Positions 1 through 6,050 of a stretch of 8,849 bases of DNA are shown in pieces. Position 1 is the stretch's first letter. Every line of letters begins with the position of its first letter. The stretch spans positions 1-8,849 of the forward strand of contig JAEZYO010000726.1 of assembly GCA_023419055.1 (NCBI GenBank), in the 5' to 3' direction. A program made the position numbers and the translations under genes. The notes beneath the pieces are model-generated. The model was given only the letters and a program-made list of their open reading frames with translations. It searched no databases and was not told where the DNA came from. Origin of the DNA: Pseudomonadota bacterium (GTDB lineage Bacteria; Myxococcota; Polyangia; Polyangiales; Polyangiaceae).

Positions 1-534
1 ATGGAGAACTGGGTGGCGGAGAAAGAGGGGCTCGATCTGTTCGCCCGGCACCACGAGACGGGCGAGACGATGCCCGCCGAGGACGTGGAGCGCATCAAGG
101 CGGCGGCGAGGTTCCAGGCCGGGTGGATGTCGCTGCGGAAGCTGAACTTCGCCACTCTGGACTTCGCCTGGCACGGGGGCGACCCGTCGGAGGTGTCCGA
201 CGTGGAGGCGTTCGAGACCGCCGCCACCCGCGCCACCACGCTCTTCGACCACGTGCCCGGCACCATGATGTCGCCTTCGTTCTCCCACATCTTCGCCGGC
301 GGCTACTCCGCGGGCTACTACTCCTACAAGTGGGCCGAGGTGCTGGACGCCGACGCGTTCGGGCGCTTCAAGGCCGAGGGCGTGCTGTCCCCAGCCGTAG
401 GCTCGGATTTCCGGCACAAGATCCTGGAGCAGGGGGACAGCCGAGATCCCATGGAGCTCTTCACCGATTTCATGGGTCGCCCGCCGCGCGTCGAGGCCCT
501 GCTCGATCGGCTGGGGCTCTCGCAGAGCGCATGA
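1..534 (+). CDS. M3 family metallopeptidase (oligopeptidase A/Dcp-like), C-terminal part, truncated by window edge
   Basis: This is the last ~177 residues of a zinc oligopeptidase of the thimet/oligopeptidase A/Dcp family, which degrades short peptides, usually in the cytoplasm. The first visible residues (MENW) match the family motif LPSQxMENW, which normally follows the HEFGH zinc site by a few dozen residues. The ATG at position 1 is therefore an internal Met, and the catalytic motif and metal ligands lie upstream of the window. The substrate-binding loop is intact: His96, then GGY (Tyr102), then YYSY ending at Tyr109. These match the His and Tyr residues that contact substrate in thimet oligopeptidase. 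After it comes the family's C-terminal pattern (KWAEVLDADAF, then FR..IL..G.SRDPMELF..FMGR.P...ALL..LGL). The stop overlaps the next start as ATGA, suggesting translational coupling. The subfamily (PrlC versus Dcp) cannot be settled from this part. Confidence 0.93.
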   Translation: MENWVAEKEGLDLFARHHETGETMPAEDVERIKAAARFQAGWMSLRKLNFATLDFAWHGGDPSEVSDVEAFETAATRATTLFDHVPGTMMSPSFSHIFAGGYSAGYYSYKWAEVLDADAFGRFKAEGVLSPAVGSDFRHKILEQGDSRDPMELFTDFMGRPPRVEALLDRLGLSQSA

Positions 535-1148
535 ACACGACCACCTGGCTCGCTGTCGGTCTCGGCGGTATCGCGGGAGCTCTCGCTGCCCTGGCAGGCG
601 TGGAGCGCGCTTCTTCGCCGCCGCCGTTGCCGCCCATCGCGGCGGCGCCGATCGAGAGCGGCCGGGCGCCCGTCGCCACGGCCCCCGCCCCCGCCTCGAG
701 CCCGGTGTCGGGCGGAGGAGCGAGCGCGAGCAGCCCGAGGATGGCCGCGAGTGGCGAGGCGGAGCCGCCCGCCGCAGCGAGCGCGAGCGCGGAAGAGCCC
801 TCCAGGGCGCCCACCGTCGGCTCCAAAGAAGAGCTCGATCGCGCCGTGATCGGCTGCAAGGAGAAGCGCGTCCCGAGTGACTGCCGCACCGCCGCGCTCG
901 GCTACGAAGAGGGCGTCGTGGTCCCGAGCAACCCGGCGGAGGCCAAGATCTTGCGGCGCATCGAGCTCACGTTGCTGGTCAGGCAGTGTGACGACGCTCA
1001 GCTTCCGGCCGCCTGCGCGGCGCTCGTGCCTCGCTACGAGCGCGGAGACGGTGTACCTCAGAGTCAGAAGACGGCAGAGGCGCTGCGTGTCCGGGTGAAG
1101 GAGCTCTGCGCGCGCCGGGCCGGGCGCGGCGACGCCGGATGTCCGTGA
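531..1148 (+). CDS. Small membrane-anchored or exported protein with cysteine-paired Sel1-like repeats
   Basis: This 205-aa protein starts at the ATG that overlaps the stop of the M3 peptidase gene. The reading frame is open further upstream, but that part lies inside the peptidase gene and is not used. Residues about 5-24 form one hydrophobic segment ([18 protein letters not shown]), which could be a signal anchor or an uncleaved signal. Residues ~27-95 are a low-complexity Pro/Ala/Ser linker. The C-terminal ~110 residues carry three cysteine pairs: C109/C118, C153/C162 and C193/C204, at 44- and 40-residue intervals. Each of the first two is followed by a Sel1-like Y..G.(G)V..(n)..A pattern ([30 protein letters not shown]). 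This resembles disulfide-linked Sel1-like repeats of the Hcp type, which mediate protein-protein contacts in the periplasm or outside the cell. The repeats are degenerate, so the family call is moderate and the function unknown. Its end overlaps the next gene by 10 nt. Confidence 0.75.
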   Translation: MNTTTWLAVGLGGIAGALAALAGVERASSPPPLPPIAAAPIESGRAPVATAPAPASSPVSGGGASASSPRMAASGEAEPPAAASASAEEPSRAPTVGSKEELDRAVIGCKEKRVPSDCRTAALGYEEGVVVPSNPAEAKILRRIELTLLVRQCDDAQLPAACAALVPRYERGDGVPQSQKTAEALRVRVKELCARRAGRGDAGCP

Positions 1149-2269
1149 AGACCATGAAGAAGCTCAACGTCGCGATGATCGGGTACCAGTTCATGGGTCG
1201 GGCGCACTCGAACGCCTGGCGCCAGGTCTCTCGCTTCTTCGACACCGAGTACGAGCCGGTGATGAAGGTGATCTGCGGCCGCCGAGAGAACGACGTGAAG
1301 CAGGCCGCCGACAAGCTCGGCTGGGCGGAGTACTCCACCGCGTGGGAAGAGGTGGTGGCGCGGAAGGACATCGACGTCGTCGACATCTGCACGCCGGGTG
1401 ATTCGCACGAAGAGATCGCGGTCGCGGCGGCCGAGGCGAAGAAGGTCGTGTTCTGCGAGAAGCCGCTCGCGAACACCCTGGCCGAAGCCGAGACGATGCT
1501 CGCCGCGGTGCAGAAGGCGGGCGTGTTGCACATGCTCTGCCACAACTACCGTCGCGCCCCCGCGGTGACCCTCGCCAAGGAGCTCATCGAAAGCGGCAAG
1601 CTCGGCCGCATCTTTCACTACCGCGGCACCTACCTGCAGGATTGGATCGTCGATCCCGAGTTCCCGCGCGTCTGGCGCCTCGAGAAATCGAAAGCGGGCT
1701 CCGGCGCCCTCGGCGACATCGGCTCGCATTCGCTCGACCTCGCGCGTTACCTCGTGGGTGAGATCTCCGAGGTTTCAGGGCTGCTCGAGACCTTCGTCAA
1801 GGAACGCCCCCTCCCCGAGGACCCCACGAAGAAGGGCCCGGTCGACGTCGACGACGCCGCGCTCGCGCTGCTCCGCTTCGAGAACGGCGCGGTCGGGAGC
1901 GTGGAAGGGACACGCTTTGCCACGGGGCGGAAGAACCACCATCGCTTCGAGATCAACGGCGAAAAGGGCAGCCTGAGCTTCGACCTCGAGCGGATGAACG
2001 AGCTCGAGCTCTATCTCGAGCAGGGCCCGAACTCCGGCTTTTCCACCATCCTGGTGACGGACGCGAAGCACCCGTACACCGGAGCGTTCTGGCCGCCGGG
2101 TCACATCATCGGCTACGAGCACACCTTCACATTCACCGTGTTGGATCTCCTCCGCGCCGTAGAGAGCGGTAAGGTCCCGTCGCCGAACTTCGAAGACGGG
2201 GTGAAGAACCAACGCGTGCTCGACGCGGTCGAGCGCTCCGCCCGTTCACGAACCTGGGAGAAGGTCTAG
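1139..2269 (+). CDS. Gfo/Idh/MocA family NAD(P)-dependent oxidoreductase
   Basis: This 376-aa protein is close to the usual family length of 330-390. It is expected to oxidise or reduce a sugar, inositol or similar polyol with NAD(P) in the cytoplasm. The N-terminal Rossmann domain has [17 protein letters not shown] (residues 11-27), a dinucleotide-binding loop in which the middle Gly of GxGxxG is Gln17. The family motif EKPLA lies at 107-111, with the catalytic Lys108. The C-terminal domain carries GDIGSHSLD (192-200), whose Asp193 and His197 fit the usual active-site acid and base positions. The annotated start at 1139 overlaps the previous gene by 10 nt and has no good ribosome site. Met6 at 1154 is an alternative and would still keep the whole Rossmann fold. 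The substrate cannot be told from sequence; inositol-dehydrogenase-like is only a general comparison. No sugar transporter or kinase lies nearby to suggest one. Confidence 0.93.
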   Translation: MSVKTMKKLNVAMIGYQFMGRAHSNAWRQVSRFFDTEYEPVMKVICGRRENDVKQAADKLGWAEYSTAWEEVVARKDIDVVDICTPGDSHEEIAVAAAEAKKVVFCEKPLANTLAEAETMLAAVQKAGVLHMLCHNYRRAPAVTLAKELIESGKLGRIFHYRGTYLQDWIVDPEFPRVWRLEKSKAGSGALGDIGSHSLDLARYLVGEISEVSGLLETFVKERPLPEDPTKKGPVDVDDAALALLRFENGAVGSVEGTRFATGRKNHHRFEINGEKGSLSFDLERMNELELYLEQGPNSGFSTILVTDAKHPYTGAFWPPGHIIGYEHTFTFTVLDLLRAVESGKVPSPNFEDGVKNQRVLDAVERSARSRTWEKV

Positions 2270-2325
2270 CCGCGAGAAGGCCTGGCCGAGCGGCCCGAAC
2301 GAGCGTATGACTTTCGCCCTCGACG

Positions 2326-3273
2326 ATGCACAAGATCTTCATCGACGGCCGTGAAGGCACCACCGGGCTCGAGATCCACGAGCGCCTGAAGGATCGCTCC
2401 GATCTCGAGCTGCTCCAGATCCCGAGCGAGTCTCGCAAGGATCCGGCGGTCCGCCGCGAGTACGTGAACGCCGCCGACGTCGTCATCACCTGCTTGCCGG
2501 ACGCGGCCGCCAAGGAGACCGTGGCGATGATCGAGAACGAGCGCACGCGCGTCCTCGACCCCAGCACCGCCCACCGCACGCACCCGGACTTCGTCTACGG
2601 GGTCCCCGAGCTCGGCCGAGACCAGCGGCTCGCGATTTCGAAGGCCCGGCGGGTGAGCAACCCGGGCTGTCACGCCGTCGGGTTCGTCTCGCTGCTCTAC
2701 CCGCTGGTCAGGCGCGGTGTAGTGCCTCGTGACTATCCCGTGAGCGCCTTCTCCCTCACCGGCTACAGCGGTGGAGGGCGCAAGATGATCGAGGACTACG
2801 AGGCGTCGAGCGAAGAACGACGCAAGCAGCTCGTGGCGCCGCGGCCCTACGGGCTCTCGCTCCAGCACAAGCACATCCCCGAGATGCAGAAGGTGGTCGG
2901 GCTCGACGCGCCGCCTTTCTTCGAGCCGGTCGTGTCGAGCTTCTACCGAGGCATGCTGGTGTCCGTGCCGCTGCACGCAAGGCTCCTCGACCAGCGCCGT
3001 TCGGCAACCGAGCTGCACTCGATCCTCCGTGAGCACTACGAGGGCGAGCGGTTCGTGAAGGTGATGCCTCTCGGCGGTGAAGGCCACCTCGACGGCGGGC
3101 AGCTCGACGCCACGCTCTGCAACCACACCAATCGCCTCGAGGTGTTCGTGTTCGGCAATGAAGCGCAGACGCTGCTGGTAGCGCGCCTCGACAACCTCGG
3201 GAAAGGCGCCTCGGGCTCTGCCGTGCAGAACCTGAACCTCATGCTCGGCGCCGACGAAGCTCTCGGGCTCTAG
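2326..3273 (+). CDS. argC: N-acetyl-gamma-glutamyl-phosphate reductase, short type 2 form (ArgC)
   Basis: ArgC reduces N-acetyl-glutamyl phosphate to N-acetylglutamate semialdehyde with NADPH, the third step of arginine synthesis, in the cytoplasm. At 315 aa this is the shorter 'type 2' ArgC rather than the common ~345-aa form. The N-terminus reads KIFIDGREGTTGLEI, with the NADP-binding loop at residues 8-14. The nucleophile is Cys115 in VSNPGCHAVG, and the conserved His183 lies in KHIPEM. The ALSO-conserved region FSLTGYSGGGRKMIEDYE and the later VSVPLHA also fit the family. Aspartate-semialdehyde dehydrogenase was considered, but these motifs are those of ArgC. The start is the first in-frame ATG; an ATG at 2307 is out of frame. 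No clear Shine-Dalgarno sequence precedes it. No other arginine gene is in the window, so argC stands apart from the rest of the pathway here. Its stop overlaps that of the convergent gene. Confidence 0.92.
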   Translation: MHKIFIDGREGTTGLEIHERLKDRSDLELLQIPSESRKDPAVRREYVNAADVVITCLPDAAAKETVAMIENERTRVLDPSTAHRTHPDFVYGVPELGRDQRLAISKARRVSNPGCHAVGFVSLLYPLVRRGVVPRDYPVSAFSLTGYSGGGRKMIEDYEASSEERRKQLVAPRPYGLSLQHKHIPEMQKVVGLDAPPFFEPVVSSFYRGMLVSVPLHARLLDQRRSATELHSILREHYEGERFVKVMPLGGEGHLDGGQLDATLCNHTNRLEVFVFGNEAQTLLVARLDNLGKGASGSAVQNLNLMLGADEALGL

Positions 3274-4073
3274 GCCAGCGTGCCGAGTCGGCGGCGGCGC
3301 TCCGCTTCGCCCACGATGCGCGAGTACGGATCGAAGCGCTGATCGTGCTTCATCCGCCCGCTCGGCGGAGGCCGGGAGGGATGGTAGCCGGCGCTCGCGG
3401 CGGCCTGTTGCGTGAAGGTGCTCACGCTCGAGGTCTTGACGGAGCGATCGACCCGGATGCCTCCCATGCGCTCCGCGACGCGCTCCACCAAGATCGAGAG
3501 ATCGTTGGCGACGTTCCCCGTGCGCTCGGCGCCGAAGTCGAAAGTCCGGCTGTCGATGCGCGCGATCCAGAGCACCGTCGCGAAGTGCAGGTCGGCGGCC
3601 AGGTAGGCCTCGTTCGGCACCTGGGTGTGCGTGTCGCGAAACTGGGCGACCTCGGCGCTCGTCGGTGCACGGAAGGAGCTGCTCGATGGGTTCGGCGTCG
3701 GGTGGGTCACGCGCCCCGGTTGAACCTCCCCTTCCACGATGGCGCAGAGCGCTCCGTACGGCACGGGCATGATCCGGTCGCGTAGCAGGAGGCGCATCTC
3801 GGCCTCGTGGAACTCGATCGCGGACACGCTCACGATGCGGCGCTCGGGGTCGTGCCCGATCGCCGAGTCCACGAGCACCGGCTCGAAGCCCGCGACGGTG
3901 AGCCTACCCGCGAGCTCACGCGCAGCGCCCGGGTCTCCGAGCAGCTTCACCACGCCCCAGGCCCCTGGCCGGATGCGAGCCTTCAAGTCATAAGCGACGA
4001 GACCGGTCGCTTCCGAAAGTCGTGAGTACGACTCTGGACTGCCGTCGAAGTCAGGACCGAGAAGCACCAACAT
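3270..4073 (-). CDS. Uncharacterised 267-aa protein
   Basis: I do not recognise the family. The protein appears soluble, with no signal peptide or membrane helix. Residues ~1-70 look like an alpha/beta domain (LVAYDLKARIRPGAWGVV, then ARELAGRLTVAGFEPVLVD), similar in pattern to small ferredoxin-like folds. Residues ~75-120 alternate short strands and end in MPVPYGALCAIVEGEVQPG, a strand-turn pattern that could be PH-like. A Ser/Pro-rich stretch follows (~125-140). A third region contains AADLHFATVLWIARIDSRTFDF and a helix with NDLSILVERVAERM. The tail is polar and Arg-rich. These fold suggestions are inference from pattern only. The start is supported by AGGAA seven nt upstream of the ATG (complement of 4081-4085). 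Codon use looks like real coding on this strand. The gene converges on argC with a 4-nt overlap and diverges from the DUF350 gene, so it is transcribed alone. Confidence 0.8.
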   Translation of the reverse strand: MLVLLGPDFDGSPESYSRLSEATGLVAYDLKARIRPGAWGVVKLLGDPGAARELAGRLTVAGFEPVLVDSAIGHDPERRIVSVSAIEFHEAEMRLLLRDRIMPVPYGALCAIVEGEVQPGRVTHPTPNPSSSSFRAPTSAEVAQFRDTHTQVPNEAYLAADLHFATVLWIARIDSRTFDFGAERTGNVANDLSILVERVAERMGGIRVDRSVKTSSVSTFTQQAAASAGYHPSRPPPSGRMKHDQRFDPYSRIVGEAERRRRLGTLA

Positions 4074-4080
4074 CAGCGCG

Positions 4081-4085
4081 TTCCT
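4081..4085 (-). promoter_or_regulatory. Ribosome binding site of the 267-aa protein gene
   Basis: On the - strand this reads AGGAA, seven nucleotides before the ATG at 4073. It is one of the clearer Shine-Dalgarno matches in the window and supports that start. Confidence 0.6.
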
Positions 4086-4149
4086 GATCGCTCAATCTAG
4101 CCGACCAGCCGGGGCTTGGCCCGAGCAAGTTCGGGGAGTCGCCGCTTCG

Positions 4150-4161
4150 ATAAGGCCTTAT
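4150..4161. promoter_or_regulatory. Perfect 12-bp palindrome in a divergent intergenic region (candidate operator)
   Basis: ATAAGGCCTTAT is a perfect inverted repeat with no spacer. It lies in the 122-nt region between the divergent 267-aa protein gene and the DUF350 gene, 34 nt before the first possible start of the latter. It is A/T-rich at its ends in an otherwise GC-rich window. Position and symmetry fit a binding site for a dimeric regulator, but no regulator gene is present and no second copy was seen in the window. An operator role is inference. Confidence 0.35.
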
Positions 4162-4195
4162 GTCGCAAGAGCCGTAGCCTTCGTGTAGAGAGGGG

Positions 4196-4444
4196 ATGAA
4201 CACTCAATCACGGAGCCTGCCCATGCCCGACTGGACCCCGTTCCTGCGCACGTTGATCGCCTCGATCGTCTACTCACTGGTCGGGATCTTGATGTTTCTC
4301 TTGGGGTTTCTCGTGATCCGCGCGGTCTCGCCCTTTTCCCTGAGAAAGGAGATCGAGGAGGACCAGAACGTCGCGCTCGCGATCGTGATCGCGTCCGTCA
4401 TGCTCGGGCTCGGGCTCATCATCGCTGCCGCCATCGGGGGCTGA
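4196..4444 (+). CDS. DUF350 (YjfL-like) small membrane protein
   Basis: This 82-aa protein has two hydrophobic helices (about residues 20-43 and 59-80). They are joined by a short charged segment, FSLRKEIEEDQNVALAI. The pattern of a first helix, an acidic D.N.A.AI motif and a Gly-rich second helix (MLGLGLIIAAAI) matches DUF350, the family of E. coli YjfL. Many members carry two such units (four helices), whereas this is a single unit that would probably oligomerise. Function is unknown, but family members are known to occur next to polyamine-type synthase genes, as here. The next gene begins one nt after its stop, so the two are probably co-translated. Two starts are possible: ATG 4196, with AGAGAGGGG directly against it, or ATG 4223 (Met10), which has GGAG at 4212-4215 with a 7-nt spacer and would give 73 aa. 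The second has the better ribosome-site spacing. Confidence 0.85.
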   Translation: MNTQSRSLPMPDWTPFLRTLIASIVYSLVGILMFLLGFLVIRAVSPFSLRKEIEEDQNVALAIVIASVMLGLGLIIAAAIGG

Positions 4445-4445
4445 G

Positions 4446-6008
4446 TTGCAAGACGCAGGCGGCTGGCCGATACGCGGCGCCGAGCAGCGCGCCGGTGTTC
4501 GCCCTGCTGCGCTGTTCGCGCTCGTGCTCCTGATCGCGACGGCGGGGCTCGTCTACGAGCTCGCGATGGCGGCGGTGGCATCCTACCTGCTCGGCGACTC
4601 GGTCACTCAGTTCTCGCTCGTCATCGGCGTCTACCTGTCTGCCCTCGGCCTGGGGGCGTACCTGTCGCGCTTCGTCGTTTCGCAGTTGCCGCTCCGCTTC
4701 GTGGACGTCGAGCTCTCCGCCGCGCTGATCGGCGGCTTCAGCGTTCCGGGTCTGCTGCTCGCGTTCGCGACGGTCGGAGCCTTCGAGCCGCTGCTGTACG
4801 CGACGGTCGCGCTGGTCGGGACGTTGGTCGGGCTCGAGCTGCCGCTCTTGATCCGCATCCTCGAGCATCGCTTGAGTCTCCGCGAGCTCATCGCTCGCGC
4901 CTTCACCTTCGACTACGCCGGCTCCCTCCTCGGCTCGCTCGCGTTCTCGTTCTTGCTCGTACCGCGGCTCGGGCTGCCGCTCTCTTCCCTGTTCTGCGGC
5001 TTGTTGAACGCCGCCGCGGCGCTCGCCTCGACCTGGCTCCTCGGCTCGCTCTCCCCCGAAGACGCACCGAAGCTCCGGCGCGCGCGGCTGCGCGCCTTCG
5101 TCGTGATCGCGCTGCTCCTCGCCGGCATGTCGTTCCACGAGCGACTGCTCGCGCTCGCCGACCGCGCGACCCTACCGGGGAGCGCCGTATTCGCCGAACA
5201 GACTCGCCACCAGCGCATCGTGCTCACCGAATCGGCGGGGAACCTCCGGCTCTTCCTGAACGGGAACCTCCAGTTCGCTTCGGCCGACGAGCATCGCTAT
5301 CACGAGGCGCTGGTTCACCCCGCGCTCGCCGCAGCCGGCTCGCGGAGGCACGTGTTCATCGGCGGCGGCGGCGACGGCCTCGCCGCGCGAGAGGCGCTGC
5401 GCTGGGCCGACGTCGAACGCATCACGCTCGTCGATCTCGATCCTCGGATGACGGAGCTCGCGCGCCGTCACCCCGCGCTCGTCGCGCTGAATCGGGGCTC
5501 GCTCGACGCGGTACGCGTGCGGGTCGAAAATCAAGACGCCATGACGTACCTGCGCGACGCGAGCGTTCGCTACGACGTCGTGATCTTGGACTTCCCGGAT
5601 CCCAACAACTACTCCGTCGGCAAGCTCTTCTCCGTGGAGCTTTATCGAGACGTCTACGAGCGGCTCGAGGAGCGAGGCGTGCTCGCCGTGCAGGCCACGT
5701 CGCCCTTCTACGCGCCCAGCGCTTACGCCTCCATCCTCGCATCAGTGCGAGCCGCAGGCTTCGAGGCGCGCCCGTACCACGTCTTTCTTCCGTCGTTCGG
5801 GGAGTGGGGATTCGTCCTCGCCGCGAAGGGTCGCTCTCCCGAGCCGCGGGCGAGCTTACTGCCGGCTCTTCGTTACCTCGACGCCCGAACCCTCGAGCAG
5901 CTCTTCGTATTCCCGCCTGATTTGAGCCTCGCTTCCGCAGAGCCGAACCGGCTTAAGAGCCAGACGCTCGTCCACGAGTACGTGCGCGAATGGTCACGCT
6001 GGCTTTGA
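4446..6008 (+). CDS. Membrane-fused spermidine synthase-like aminopropyltransferase
   Basis: This 520-aa protein has an N-terminal membrane domain and a C-terminal SpeE-type Rossmann domain. About seven hydrophobic helices lie between residues ~19 and 225. The catalytic part has the aminopropyltransferase signatures: LNGNLQFASADEHRYHEALVHP (Tyr285-His286-Glu287), the nucleotide-binding GGGGDG at 306-311, TLVDLDP after it, and DFPDPNN with Asp382 and Asp385, followed by KLFSVELY. The family transfers an aminopropyl group from decarboxylated S-adenosylmethionine to a diamine. In membrane-fused members the real substrate is mostly not established, so spermidine synthesis is an inference. No S-adenosylmethionine decarboxylase (speD) gene is in the window. 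The start is TTG at 4446, one nt after the DUF350 stop, with GGGGG five nt upstream. The next ATG would remove most of the first helix. It forms a probable operon with the DUF350 gene. Confidence 0.9.
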   Translation: MQDAGGWPIRGAEQRAGVRPAALFALVLLIATAGLVYELAMAAVASYLLGDSVTQFSLVIGVYLSALGLGAYLSRFVVSQLPLRFVDVELSAALIGGFSVPGLLLAFATVGAFEPLLYATVALVGTLVGLELPLLIRILEHRLSLRELIARAFTFDYAGSLLGSLAFSFLLVPRLGLPLSSLFCGLLNAAAALASTWLLGSLSPEDAPKLRRARLRAFVVIALLLAGMSFHERLLALADRATLPGSAVFAEQTRHQRIVLTESAGNLRLFLNGNLQFASADEHRYHEALVHPALAAAGSRRHVFIGGGGDGLAAREALRWADVERITLVDLDPRMTELARRHPALVALNRGSLDAVRVRVENQDAMTYLRDASVRYDVVILDFPDPNNYSVGKLFSVELYRDVYERLEERGVLAVQATSPFYAPSAYASILASVRAAGFEARPYHVFLPSFGEWGFVLAAKGRSPEPRASLLPALRYLDARTLEQLFVFPPDLSLASAEPNRLKSQTLVHEYVREWSRWL

Positions 6009-6050
6009 GGATCGCTGTTCCGGAGCAAAGAGCGTGGTAGACCAGCACGC

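Noticed and set aside
1..3. ATG at the first base as a true gene start
   Set aside because: MENW is internal to the conserved LPSQxMENW region of M3 peptidases, so the gene begins upstream of the window.
123..530. Upstream extension of the Sel1-like protein's frame
   Set aside because: It lies inside the M3 peptidase gene and is Arg/Gly-rich shadow sequence. The ATGA-overlapping start at 531 is followed by a proper hydrophobic segment.
2288..2300. GGCC-GAGC-GGCC hairpin between the oxidoreductase gene and argC
   Set aside because: A four-pair stem with no T run in GC-rich DNA is not enough to call a terminator.
2266..3126. 286-aa open frame on the - strand opposite argC
   Set aside because: argC has its catalytic Cys and His and full family length; the opposite frame shows only shadow composition.
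4120..4135. Inverted repeat CCCGA/TCGGG as a possible terminator or attenuator
   Set aside because: Only five pairs with a six-nt loop and no following T run; such short stems are expected by chance at this GC content.
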